Of a DNA stretch of 64,000 bases, positions 1 to 7,956 are shown in pieces. The stretch is from Acidobacteriota bacterium (GTDB lineage: Bacteria; Acidobacteriota; Terriglobia; Terriglobales; Acidobacteriaceae). The notes under the pieces are model-generated. The model was not told the DNA's origin. It searched no databases and saw only the letters and a list, made by a program, of their open reading frames with translations. Position numbers and translations under genes: made by a program. The stretch is taken from assembly GCA_013289765.1 (NCBI GenBank), contig JABCZI010000012.1:88070-152069 (forward strand), given 5' to 3'. Position 1 is the first letter of the stretch; the number at the start of each line of letters is the position of its first letter.

Positions 1-14
1 AAATCTTTGAGAAG

Positions 15-49
15 TTTTATCCGTGGTAATCCGTGAAGATCCGCGGCCA
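15..49. repeat. Right half of a CCGTGG palindromic element
   Basis: Contains three spaced ATCCG(T/C)G motifs ending in a CCGCGG core. The same order appears in the right arms of complete elements at 1024-1105 and 29784-29860. The left arm would lie upstream of the window. It sits immediately before rpsF. Confidence 0.6.
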
Positions 50-65
50 AGATTTGGAGATAAGA

Positions 66-482
66 ATGAATCGAACTTATGAACTGATGTTTATTGTCCG
101 GCCGGATATGGCGGACGAAGATTTAGAGAAGCTGATTTCGACCCTGGAGACGACCGTGACTTCGGCATCCGGATCGATCAAGAGTATTGACCGCATGGGA
201 AAGCGTCGTCTGGCGTACATGGTGCGCAAGTTCCGCGAGGGTCTTTACATTCTGATGACCATCGAAGGCGCGGGAACGGTTGTTCACGAACTGGAGCGCC
301 GCCTGCGCGTTACTGAGCCGGTGATTAAATTCCTCACCGTGCGCATTGACGAAGAACAGAAGCGCCTGGAGAAAATCAAGAAGCTGCGTGACGCGAAAAA
401 GAAAGTGAGCGCGCAGCCGGCAGCGCCTGCGGCGGAAGAAGCGCCCGCGCCAGCTGCACAGGAAACTCCAGCAACGGCGTAA
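66..482 (+). CDS. rpsF: 30S ribosomal protein S6
   Basis: Small-subunit ribosomal protein that binds 16S rRNA together with S18 in the platform of the 30S subunit. The opening MNRTYELMFIVRPDM, the central GKRRLAYMVRK and the EPVIKFLTVR stretch are typical of S6. I chose the ATG at 66 because a GGAGA lies just upstream and homologues begin at this MNR; an in-frame ATG at 33 would add 11 residues read from the repeat element. The last 30 residues are an alanine/proline-rich tail, which is variable in the family. It leads an rpsF-rpsR-rplI cluster that lacks the ssb gene often found between rpsF and rpsR. Confidence 0.95.
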   Translation: MNRTYELMFIVRPDMADEDLEKLISTLETTVTSASGSIKSIDRMGKRRLAYMVRKFREGLYILMTIEGAGTVVHELERRLRVTEPVIKFLTVRIDEEQKRLEKIKKLRDAKKKVSAQPAAPAAEEAPAPAAQETPATA

Positions 483-489
483 GCCATTA

Positions 490-555
490 TTGATTGCTGG
501 TTTTTGCTTGTTGACGGAAGAGTCCCAGCGTTCAGGGGTGTTAGTCAGCAATCAA
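490..555. repeat. Inverted repeat between rpsF and rpsR
   Basis: A perfect 10-base inverted repeat (TTGATTGCTG at 490-499 and CAGCAATCAA at 546-555) flanks 46 bases. A further direct copy of the CAGCAATCA motif follows at about 560. It could form a long hairpin in the rpsF-rpsR mRNA. It is unlike the CCGTGG elements on either side, so a separate repeat family is possible. Confidence 0.5.
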
Positions 556-639
556 AAATCAGCAATCAGAGATTGGCTGCGCGCCACTTTACGAGAGAGA
601 AGTAGGCCGTCGAACTGGCCACTGAGTTAAAGGAGCATT

Positions 640-1014
640 ATGACTGAAGAGACAAAAGCACCAGCGCCATCCGGAGATCGCCCCTCGCGGCCCTTCGGAG
701 AGCGTTCCGGCGGCGGCGACCGTCCCCGCTTCGGCGGAGGCGGCGGTGGCGGACGTTCCGGCCCCGGCGGTCCTCCGCGTGAAGGTGGACGCAAATTTTT
801 CCGGCGCAAGAAAGTTTGCAAATTCTGCACCGAAAAAATCGCCGACATCAACTACAAAGATTACCGCCTGCTCGGCCAGTTCGTCGCCGAGAGCGGGAAG
901 ATCGTGCCCCGTCGCCTGACCGGCGTGTGCTCGCCGCATCAACACCGGCTCGCCACTGCCATCAAGCAGGCCCGCAATATCGCCTTGCTGCCATTCGCCG
1001 GGCGCGCATCGTAA
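640..1014 (+). CDS. rpsR: 30S ribosomal protein S18 with Gly/Arg-rich N-terminal extension
   Basis: Partner of S6 in the 30S platform. The S18 core begins at about residue 50 ([13 protein letters not shown]) and ends with [20 protein letters not shown] and a NIALLPF tail, all diagnostic. A CxxC pair plus the later C and H match the zinc-binding (C+) form. About 50 residues before the core are unusual: rich in Gly, Arg and Pro with runs of Gly, which nearly doubles the usual ~75-residue length. An AAAGGAG ribosome binding site precedes the ATG. It lies between rpsF and rplI, each gap holding palindromic DNA. Confidence 0.95.
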   Translation: MTEETKAPAPSGDRPSRPFGERSGGGDRPRFGGGGGGGRSGPGGPPREGGRKFFRRKKVCKFCTEKIADINYKDYRLLGQFVAESGKIVPRRLTGVCSPHQHRLATAIKQARNIALLPFAGRAS

Positions 1015-1023
1015 AAGATATTC

Positions 1024-1105
1024 GCCACGGATTCCACAGATCTTCACGGATAGAGCTTTTTATATATTTCGTTTTATCCGTGACAATCCGTGTAAATCCG
1101 TGGCA
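1024..1105. repeat. CCGTGG palindromic element, complete copy
   Basis: An 82-base element between rpsR and rplI. The left arm (GCCACGGATT, then CACAGATCTTCACGGATA) is repeated in inverse orientation by the right arm (TATCCGTGACAATCCGTG, then AAATCCGTGGC), around an AT-rich centre. Related copies are at 15-49 (half) and 29784-29860. The size and terminal inverted repeats suggest a REP- or MITE-like non-autonomous element; the transcript could fold into a strong hairpin. Confidence 0.8.
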
Positions 1106-1131
1106 AAAGAATTCCGAATCGGAGTCATAAC

Positions 1132-1587
1132 ATGGAAGTCATTCTCAAAGAAGATGTAACCAAGCTGGGATCGCGCGGCGACGTCGTGAAGGTCGCCGAA
1201 GGCTACGGACGCAACTATCTCCTCCCGCGCAAGCTGGCCATTCAAGCCGACGCCGGCAATAAAGCCGTCATCGTGCAGATGAAGGCCGCGTCGGTGCGCA
1301 AGTCGGCCAAGGAAAAGACGCAGGCTGAAGAACTCGCCAAGCAGTTTGACGGGCTGTCAGTTTCGTTCCAGCGCCGTTCGGGCGAGCACGATCATCTGTT
1401 CGGCTCGGTCACTTCCGGCGACATCGCCGAAGCCGTCGCGAAAAAGGGAGTCACCCTCGACCGCCGCCAGATCCAGCTCCACGACCCGCTGAAGTCCTTG
1501 GGCGAGTTCACCGTGCCAGTGAAGCTGCACAAGGACGTGACCGCGCACTTGAAGGTCGTGATTGAGAAGGAAGCAGTGGCGGAGTAA
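1132..1587 (+). CDS. rplI: 50S ribosomal protein L9
   Basis: Binds 23S rRNA and extends from the large subunit near the L1 stalk. The N-terminal rRNA-binding signature is clear (MEVILKEDVTKLGSRGDVVKV, then GYGRNYLLPRKLA), followed by the long connecting helix and a C-terminal domain with FGSVTSGDIAEAV and PLKSLGEFTVPVKLH. At 151 residues it has the usual length. It is the last gene of the ribosomal cluster, with a GGAG site upstream of the ATG. Its final ~120 bases are duplicated at about 3035-3157. Confidence 0.96.
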   Translation: MEVILKEDVTKLGSRGDVVKVAEGYGRNYLLPRKLAIQADAGNKAVIVQMKAASVRKSAKEKTQAEELAKQFDGLSVSFQRRSGEHDHLFGSVTSGDIAEAVAKKGVTLDRRQIQLHDPLKSLGEFTVPVKLHKDVTAHLKVVIEKEAVAE

Positions 1588-1638
1588 GCGCCAGAATTTT
1601 GGATCTCAATCCGACGCTGCAAAATCGGGTTCTTGGAA

Positions 1639-2865
1639 TCACGGGCAGGTCAGCGTGATCCGCCGCAGCGAATTGCCCTCCCTGGGCAGGCCTCCATTTT
1701 CCTCGTGCAAGAACGTGTAGTAGACGTAGAAGCGCTTCCCCAGTATGTGTGGATTATCCCCGAGCCCAACTGCCCTCGGATAAGGGGCGAGTGTCGTTAC
1801 GCCGTCGGCGAAGGCGCCAAGCGATGTGGGTTCTGTCCAGCTTAGAGCGTCGACGGATTCGGCGTAATAGAACGTCGTGTCGTTGTCGATAATCATCACG
1901 TAGCGCTCGATCCCACTGTTGAAGTGAATATCGATATATCCTTGCTCCTGCGACGAAGAGTTTGGAGTAAGGTCGGTGGACGCTCCGCCGATCCCGGGTT
2001 GCAGATTCCAGCTGCCTTGGTAGAACTTCTCGAACGGGACCGTATGCGGGTGCGGCGATCCAAACGCAGCATCCAGCAAGGAAGACGCCAGTACCCGCGC
2101 CACTGAGACATGGGTCACGGTGGTGGTGCCGGCCGGCCAATCCGGAAAATAAAAGTAGAAATACTTGCCGTCGGGCGACATCACCAGCGGGCCGTCGCCG
2201 ATTTCGTCGAAGCCGGGAGCGAGCTTGGGTGCGAAGGACTGGTTCGGGCGCGCGACTTCGCCGAGATCCGTCCAGTGGAGACCGTTATCCCAGGAAGCAG
2301 CCAGCCCGTGGACTGCGTAAAGCGTGTCGGTAGGAAGCTCGGCATGATAGCCCACGATCAGGTTGCCCGCACCGACCTTACCCTCGGGAACCTGATAGAC
2401 CGGGCCTCCTCCAATATAGGTATAGCTGGAATAGTTGGGATTCACTGCGGGATCGGGGTTCGGGGATATGGTGACGTCACGGGGAATGCCCGTGCCGAGC
2501 GGGTTATCGAGCGTGCCCACGGTGGTGACCACCGATCCGTAGTTGTTGTTGCCGACCCACTGACCTTCCCAAATCTGCCGGGGATGAAACGCGCCATCGC
2601 TGGTGAAAAACTCGTAGCCATCGGCCGTCTTGATTACACCCATTTGCGTGTCGGGCCAGGCGAAGCCGAAGCCCTTGGTATCGGTGAGCGGTGGCTCGGC
2701 CTTGCGGCCGGCCTCTACGATTTGGTCATGCGTTGCGACGATAATCGGCGGAGTGACCAAGGGCTGGCAGAGCGGGGTGAGAGCTTGGGCAGCGGCGGCT
2801 CCGGACGAAAGTTGGAAGAAGGTGGCTAGCAAGACAACAAGGGAGAGAAATGCGCGGAGCAGCAT
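1639..2865 (-). CDS. Secreted protein of unknown function, duplicate copy 1 (propeller-like)
   Basis: Exported 408-residue protein with a signal peptide (hydrophobic residues 4-20, Ala-rich cleavage region near 25). I do not recognise a named family with certainty. Repeated aromatic strand motifs such as SPDGKYFYFYFPDW, GLHWTDLGE, YAESVDALSWTEP and KRFYVYYTF resemble sugar-active or sialidase-like beta-propellers that read out 'data with dates and prices' in genome annotations as hypothetical proteins. A conserved pair of cysteines lies near the two ends (TPLCQP and TLTCP) and could form a disulfide. It is a close paralogue of 3238-4473, with which it shares most of its length, and it is transcribed towards rplI. 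Confidence 0.75.
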   Translation of the reverse strand: MLLRAFLSLVVLLATFFQLSSGAAAAQALTPLCQPLVTPPIIVATHDQIVEAGRKAEPPLTDTKGFGFAWPDTQMGVIKTADGYEFFTSDGAFHPRQIWEGQWVGNNNYGSVVTTVGTLDNPLGTGIPRDVTISPNPDPAVNPNYSSYTYIGGGPVYQVPEGKVGAGNLIVGYHAELPTDTLYAVHGLAASWDNGLHWTDLGEVARPNQSFAPKLAPGFDEIGDGPLVMSPDGKYFYFYFPDWPAGTTTVTHVSVARVLASSLLDAAFGSPHPHTVPFEKFYQGSWNLQPGIGGASTDLTPNSSSQEQGYIDIHFNSGIERYVMIIDNDTTFYYAESVDALSWTEPTSLGAFADGVTTLAPYPRAVGLGDNPHILGKRFYVYYTFLHEENGGLPREGNSLRRITLTCP

Positions 2866-3034
2866 GAGGTACCTCGAGTCTGGTTACAGGGCAGTCCGGG
2901 AAAGCACCATTTCAGATTATGCCATCGCAAGAGCGTTACCCGTCTACATCTCATAGGAACACGGGAATCTGGAGGATGTCGCGGGCTGGCTCGCTTGGGT
3001 CACGCCATCGCGAAAGCGGATTAACCCAGGACTA

Positions 3035-3157
3035 CGACAGATCCAGCTCCACGAGACGCTGAAGACCCTGGGCGAGTTCACCGTGCCGGTGAAGTTGCAC
3101 AAAGAAGTGACCGCGCACTTGAAGGTGGTCATTGAGAAGGGAGCGGTGGCGGAATAG
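3035..3157 (+). pseudogene. Duplicated 3' fragment of rplI
   Basis: The DNA from about 3035 to 3157 matches the last ~120 bases of rplI (1467-1587) with scattered substitutions. It still reads in frame to a stop as the L9 C-terminus (LGEFTVPVKLHKEVTAHLKV, then VIEKGAVAE). No start codon or upstream L9 sequence is present; a weaker match may extend back to about 3004. It lies in the same relation to the 3' end of the second secreted-protein gene as rplI does to the first, so it is the footprint of a tandem duplication. Confidence 0.85.
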
Positions 3158-3237
3158 CTTGTAGAAATCATGGCCCGGGCGCCCGGGCCTTCTCTTTTGG
3201 CCCAGGCATTTTACCTCTGCTGGTCGGCGTCACTGGA

Positions 3238-4473
3238 TCATTGGCAGGTAAGCGTAAGCCTGCGCAGTGCGCCATTGGCCCATCCGGTGCCGTCGGTTGG
3301 CAAGTAGGTGAAGTAAACGTAAAATTTCTTGCCCAGCGTGTGCGGATCCTCGCCAAGTCCGACTGCGGTAGGATAAGCCGCGATTGGGCCAAAGGTGCCG
3401 AGCGAGATGGGAAGCGTCCAGGCAAGACCGTCGACGGATTCTGCGTAAGCGAACTGGGTATCATCGGAGATGATCATCCCATACCGCTGCAACGCGGTGT
3501 TGTAGTGGATGTCGAGATAGCCCGAAAATGGGGCGTGGGGACTAAGGTCGGAGGAGCCTCCGCCAAGCGCGGGCTGTAGATGCCAGCCGCCCTTATAAAA
3601 TTTCTGGAAGGCGATGGCGTGATGCGGCTCTGGTCCGAATGCTGCATTTAGTACATCGGCAGCAAGCGCCCGCGCGACCGAGACATTCGTAGTAGTAGAG
3701 ACGCCCTGAGCATTCGTGGTGTGAAGCGAGCCGTTCGCGATCCAGTCGGGAAAATACAAGTAGAAATATTTGCCATCCGGTGAGAGCACCAGAGGTCCAT
3801 CGCCGATCTCAAAACCGTCGAGTCCAACTGTGTAAGCTTGGTTCAGGCGAATGATCTCCCCGAGATCGGTCCAGTGCAGTCCGTTGTCGGTGGATGCCGC
3901 CAGGCCGAGGGCCGCGTAGAGCGCGTCATTGGGGAGTTCTCCGTGATAGGTAGCCAGCAGGTTTCCCGCCCCCGTCATGCCTTCCGGGACCTGATAGACC
4001 GGACCTCCGCCCATGTAGCCATAGCTGGGATAAATGGGATTCACCGAGATATCGGGATTCGGGGAGACGCTGACGTCCTTAGGATCACCAGTACCGAGCG
4101 GGTTGTCCAACGTACCGATCGTGGTGGTGAACGACCCGGACTTGTTGTTGCCGACCCAGTGGCCTTCCCACATCTGCCGGTAGTGCGCACCACCATCGCT
4201 GGCAAAAAATTCGTAGCCGTTGTCCACCTTGATAATGCCCAGGGGCGTGTCGGGCCAGGCGAACCCACTATTGGTGTCAGTGAGTGGCGGTTGAGCTTTG
4301 GCGCCCGCCGCGAGGCGCTGCGCCGCAGAGACAACGACGATCGGCGAAGTCACTGAAGGATTGCACAAGGGAGTGAGAGTCTGGGAAGTGAGAGTCTGGG
4401 CGACGCCGACTCCGGACCAGAGGAGGAGGACGGTGGTAAGGAAGAAAAGGGTGGCGAGCGGACCACGGAGCAT
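3238..4473 (-). CDS. Secreted protein of unknown function, duplicate copy 2 (propeller-like)
   Basis: Paralogue of the protein encoded at 1639-2865: 411 residues, signal peptide (hydrophobic residues 5-21), then the same order of motifs (PPLTDTNSGFAWPDTPLG, WVGNNKSGSFTTT, YMGGGPVYQVPEG, SPDGKYFYLYFPDW, YAESVDGLAWTLP). The N- and C-terminal cysteines (TPLCNP and TLTCQ) are kept. Copy 2 has a short extra segment after FPDW (around residues 240-252, GSLHTTNAQG). Clear divergence between the copies shows the duplication is not recent, or that the two have been under different selection. The function is unknown; an extracellular carbohydrate-related role is only a guess. Confidence 0.75.
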   Translation of the reverse strand: MLRGPLATLFFLTTVLLLWSGVGVAQTLTSQTLTPLCNPSVTSPIVVVSAAQRLAAGAKAQPPLTDTNSGFAWPDTPLGIIKVDNGYEFFASDGGAHYRQMWEGHWVGNNKSGSFTTTIGTLDNPLGTGDPKDVSVSPNPDISVNPIYPSYGYMGGGPVYQVPEGMTGAGNLLATYHGELPNDALYAALGLAASTDNGLHWTDLGEIIRLNQAYTVGLDGFEIGDGPLVLSPDGKYFYLYFPDWIANGSLHTTNAQGVSTTTNVSVARALAADVLNAAFGPEPHHAIAFQKFYKGGWHLQPALGGGSSDLSPHAPFSGYLDIHYNTALQRYGMIISDDTQFAYAESVDGLAWTLPISLGTFGPIAAYPTAVGLGEDPHTLGKKFYVYFTYLPTDGTGWANGALRRLTLTCQ

Positions 4474-5115
4474 AACGGCATCCTCAGACTGCTTTTAGTT
4501 CGGGTAGTAGGCCCAGAGGCTCAGAAAACAGTAGCATCATCAGTCTACATCGCTTAAGAACACTAGGATTCGACGAATGTCATCAAAGTCCAGTCTTGTA
4601 GTTGACGAGATATGCCTTACTCTTTCCAGGGAAAAGGAAAGGGATGGCGGAGGGAGTAACTACGCAACCCAGCACGATTTCTACTCGTTTTTTTTCGTCT
4701 AGTTGCTCGCTATACAGTTGACCCGAAGGGGTCTCGACAGCAAGGCGGTATTGCCACAACTCGCACGCCACTGAGGTGGCGGGCTGTTTTCGAACGTCCT
4801 AGCAGCGCAATAAGTCAATCCCGGATTCTGCTCGGTCTTCGCTTGTGGATCGTTGGCCCTCGCACGCCGATTGTTACTAACCGAGATTGACACCTGCCAG
4901 GCAGAAGCGGATAATCGGGCGGTTTGGCAAAGAGCGGACCCTTCCGTCCGAATTCTCGGATTGATCCTCCTCTCCTTAAAGAAGTCCCAAACGCACCATT
5001 CCTCGGGCCGATCCAAGTAAGCGGAAAAACCAAGACGAAATCTGAGAGAGCGAAGACACATCGCTTTCGCATTTTGGGTTTGTCACAAACGTCTATGCTG
5101 AAAAGGAGCGTGTTA
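4474..5115. other. 642-base gap with a possible gene remnant
   Basis: The first ~100 bases (to about 4576) resemble the region upstream of the first paralogue (2866-2975), including a shared GTCTACATC motif, so they belong to the duplication. On the minus strand, 4801 down to 4583 is open and reads as plausible protein (VACELWQYRLAVETPSG, LGCVVTPSAIPFLFPGKSKA), but it has no convincing start or ribosome site and is only about 70 codons. It may be the end of a decayed gene. I see nothing recognisable from 4805 to 5090. Confidence 0.35.
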
Positions 5116-5988
5116 ATGAAGCACTCACGTCGCATTGCGGTTTTGCTTGCTGTTCTCTGTGTTCCAGTAGGGTTGATTGCTCAAGTAACCGGAAGTGGCT
5201 CTACTAACCGTGTTCCGAAATGGACCAGCAGCACGTCCCTCGGAAATTCCAGGATTGTCCAGGCGCCGAATGGCGACGTTGGGATCGGGATCAACCCGAC
5301 CACAAATCTTCACATCGTAGGAGGGGCGAACACTGGGCTGCGCCTGGAGAGTAGTGTTCCGAACGGTAACCCGACGATTACCGTCCAGGCCAACACCCCT
5401 GCTGGCGCGGCCGTCGTCGAAATCAACCGTGCCGATGGGGGCGCTTGTGCATGCTTGATTCTCGGCAACGCAGTGAGCCCGGAGTGGCGCGTGCAAATCC
5501 CAGTCGGCGACACGGAAGAGTTGGACATCGCCTATGGGTCAGGATCGCCCTTCGTGACCTTCCTTCAGAGTGGCCAGATGGGCATTGGCACACAGACGCC
5601 CGCAAACACACTGGAAATCGTAGCCGGTGGTACGACGCTGGCCGATTCCTGGACTACACGCAGCTCACGACAGTTCAAAACGAACATCCAGCCGATTCAT
5701 GACGCGTTAGAGAAAGTCGAGGAACTTCAGGGCGTGTCTTACAACCGCAAGGCCGACGGGAAGCGCGAAATCGGCGTGGTCGCGGAGGATGTGGATCATG
5801 TCGTTCCTGAAGTGGTTTCTCATGATGCGCGGACTCACGATGCTCAGGGCGTGGACTATTCCAGACTGACGGCACTGCTGATCGAAGCGGTGAAGTCTCA
5901 GCAGGCTGAGATTCAGTCGCAACAAGCGGAGATCCAGCAATTGAAAACACAGATCGGAGAACTGATTCCGAGTCTTCCAGGACAGTAA
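5116..5988 (+). CDS. Exported tail-fibre-like protein with peptidase S74 chaperone domain
   Basis: A 290-residue protein. It has a signal peptide (RRIAVLLAVLCVPVGLIAQ), then repeats of the NGDVGIGINPTTNLHI / QMGIGTQTPANTLEI type, which are typical of trimeric beta-structured fibres. A C-terminal peptidase-S74 intramolecular chaperone region follows (SSRQFKTNIQPI, GVVAEDVDHVVPE, VDYSRLTALLIEAVK) and a short coiled coil (two QQAEIQ heptad-like repeats). In the S74 family this domain drives trimer assembly and cuts itself off after a conserved serine; SSRQFK is the expected site. AAGGAG at 5103-5108 fixes the start at 5116 rather than at the ATG at 5095. No phage genes surround it, so a secreted bacterial fibre is likely. 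A terminator follows. Confidence 0.82.
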   Translation: MKHSRRIAVLLAVLCVPVGLIAQVTGSGSTNRVPKWTSSTSLGNSRIVQAPNGDVGIGINPTTNLHIVGGANTGLRLESSVPNGNPTITVQANTPAGAAVVEINRADGGACACLILGNAVSPEWRVQIPVGDTEELDIAYGSGSPFVTFLQSGQMGIGTQTPANTLEIVAGGTTLADSWTTRSSRQFKTNIQPIHDALEKVEELQGVSYNRKADGKREIGVVAEDVDHVVPEVVSHDARTHDAQGVDYSRLTALLIEAVKSQQAEIQSQQAEIQQLKTQIGELIPSLPGQ

Positions 5989-6020
5989 TCTGTAAAAATG
6001 AGACTTGTTCATCCTCAGGG

Positions 6021-6043
6021 GAGGATCATCGTGATCCTCTTTT
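6021..6043 (+). terminator. Intrinsic terminator after the S74 gene
   Basis: Perfect 8-base stem (GAGGATCA / TGATCCTC) with a TCG loop and a following run of four T residues, 33 bases after the stop codon of the S74 fibre gene. Confidence 0.75.
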
Positions 6044-6205
6044 GCGGCCTGTCTCCCGCTAACCTACTCCAAAATAATCACCTAGCCGGCATAAATCGCT
6101 CCCTCCGGCCTATAATTCCTGCTCACGCTTCCCCTGATCGACCGTCTATTCCTGTGCCAGCCCGGGTACGGCATTGACACCGGGCGGTAGAGGAAAGAAC
6201 AAAAG

Positions 6206-6928
6206 ATGCCGGCCGAGGTTTGGGCATTAACACTTGCGGTTGGTAAACGGGTCCACTCGAAAACGAAAGCGGATCGAGTGGAGCAGGTCAGCGGTGGCAT
6301 AGTCAGTAAATTCCAGGACCCCACGCGGGGCCGCATGGCTGGTCAAGAACGCCGCATCGACGACACGATTCTCATCCGCGAGGCGCAACGCGGGGACCGC
6401 GCCGCCTTCGAGGAACTCGTGCGTCACTACGATCAGGCCGTGTTGCGGCTGGCGCTACACCTGACCGGCACCGAGCACGACGCCCAGGACGTCTACCAGG
6501 ACGCCTTCCTCAAGGCCTACAAGAACATTGGAAGCTTTCGCTTCGAGTGCTCGTTCTATACCTGGATTTACCGCATCGTAACCAATCTTTGCCTCGATCA
6601 CTTGCGCAAGAAAACAGTGCGCAAAGAAGACGCGCCGGTCGCGAAAGACGGTAACGGCGGCGAGTATGACCTGCTCGACCAGGTGCCGGATGGGCGCGCA
6701 GGTGCGAATCCAGAGCGGGACTTGATGCGGCGGCAACTTGGTGCGCGAATCTCTGGAGCGCTCGAAAAACTAACGCCGCGGGAACGCATGGTGTTTGAGC
6801 TGAAGCATTATCACGGATTGAAGTTACGGACCGTGGGTGAGATTTTGCATACGACGGAAGAGACTGCGAAGAACACGCTTTTCCGAGCCACGCAGAAATT
6901 GCGCGGCCAGTTGGCGGATATGCGATAG
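6206..6928 (+). CDS. ECF-family RNA polymerase sigma factor (sigma-70 group 4)
   Basis: Directs RNA polymerase to a dedicated promoter set, probably for envelope stress. Region 2 is clear (REAQRGDRAAFEELVRHYD, then DVYQDAFLKAYKNI and SFYTWIYRIVTNLCLDHLRK), as is region 4 with its helix-turn-helix (LTPRERMVFELKHYHGLKL, TAKNTLFRATQKLR). The first ~43 residues do not look like sigma factor. A start at ATG 6335 (MAGQERRIDDTILI, GCGGGG just upstream) gives a standard 197-residue protein and may be the true one; 6206 has AGAGGA 11 bases upstream. The zinc-finger anti-sigma gene follows 69 bases later. Confidence 0.9.
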   Translation: MPAEVWALTLAVGKRVHSKTKADRVEQVSGGIVSKFQDPTRGRMAGQERRIDDTILIREAQRGDRAAFEELVRHYDQAVLRLALHLTGTEHDAQDVYQDAFLKAYKNIGSFRFECSFYTWIYRIVTNLCLDHLRKKTVRKEDAPVAKDGNGGEYDLLDQVPDGRAGANPERDLMRRQLGARISGALEKLTPRERMVFELKHYHGLKLRTVGEILHTTEETAKNTLFRATQKLRGQLADMR

Positions 6929-6997
6929 CCAGGGCCGGGTCGGACAGCCGAGGGCGGCTGCCCTCACACGGTTCGTGGTCGAAGAGGGAGTGAGATT

Positions 6998-7930
6998 ATG
7001 AAGTGCGAATGGGTTCGAGAAAATATCACGCTGCATGTTTACGGCGAACTGGCCGATGACGCCCGCCATGAACTCGATCAGCATATCGCCCGCTGCGCCG
7101 ACTGCGCCGCGGAACTGAAGGCGGAGCAGGAGTTCCACGTGCTGCTTGCGCAGGAACCGTCTCCGGATCCCACGCCGAATCTACTCGCCGCCTCGCGCAT
7201 GCGGCTGCAGGAAGCCCTGGAGACTGCCGAGCAAGGGCGCTTCTGGCAACGGCTGGCATTTGACCCGGCAAACTGGCTGCGGCAGACGCGCTTCTCGCCT
7301 GCGCTGGCCTCGGCGATTTTGATTCTGGGCTTCGCTGGTGGAGTTGGAACCGCGTACCGCGTACTAGCCCATCCTTCCCAAACGGCATCCACGAGCGCAA
7401 CTCCCACCCCGGCTGAGGCTTCGATCACTGGAATCCGTTCCATCACCCAGGATCCCAGCTCGAACCAGATCAACATCAAATACGACACGGTTTCAACATC
7501 AGAGGCGCAGGGGTCGATGAACGATCAGCGCATCCAGCAACTTCTGCTGTTCGCGGCACGGAACAACTACAATTCCGGCGTGCGCATGGATTCCGTCGAC
7601 CTGCTGACCAAGAAACCGGATGTTTCGCAGGTGCGAGATGCGTTGATTTATGCGCTTCGCTACGACACGAATCCCGGAGTACGGCTGAAAGCGCTGGACG
7701 GTCTGGGAAGGTTTGTGAAAGATGATGTGCGCGTCCGGGACGTGGTGCTGGAGGCTTTGGTGAATGATTCGAATCCCGGAGTACGAACCGAAGCGCTGCG
7801 TTTGATCGAGCCGGCGAAGGCCGATGGCAGCGTGCGCGGCGTGTTGATGACGCTGGCGGCGAAAGATCAAAGCCAATACATCAAATCGCAAGCCCGCACG
7901 ATGCTGGCGCAATTGCCGGAAATTGATTGA
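6998..7930 (+). CDS. Anti-sigma factor: zinc finger, membrane segment and HEAT repeats
   Basis: Likely holds the preceding ECF sigma factor at the membrane until a signal arrives. Residues 1-45 carry an anti-sigma zinc-finger (HC2) motif, with C3 and HIARCADC giving the HxxxCxxC pattern. One transmembrane helix lies near residues 105-125 (SPALASAILILGFAGGVGTA). Residues ~185-308 form at least three HEAT-like repeats, two with the near-identical cores TNPGVRLKALDGL and SNPGVRTEALRLI. HEAT repeats bind proteins, so the periplasmic part may sense a partner such as one of the two downstream products. A stop at 7928-7930 lies just before the next gene; the spacing supports one operon. Confidence 0.88.
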   Translation: MKCEWVRENITLHVYGELADDARHELDQHIARCADCAAELKAEQEFHVLLAQEPSPDPTPNLLAASRMRLQEALETAEQGRFWQRLAFDPANWLRQTRFSPALASAILILGFAGGVGTAYRVLAHPSQTASTSATPTPAEASITGIRSITQDPSSNQINIKYDTVSTSEAQGSMNDQRIQQLLLFAARNNYNSGVRMDSVDLLTKKPDVSQVRDALIYALRYDTNPGVRLKALDGLGRFVKDDVRVRDVVLEALVNDSNPGVRTEALRLIEPAKADGSVRGVLMTLAAKDQSQYIKSQARTMLAQLPEID

Positions 7931-7956
7931 CGTCACAGAACCTGAAGGGGGCATAT

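Noticed and set aside
2110..2829. Long open frame (239 codons) on the plus strand within the first secreted-protein gene
   Set aside because: Antisense to a convincing signal-peptide gene whose paralogue at 3238-4473 confirms the coding strand; the frame has no sensible protein pattern.
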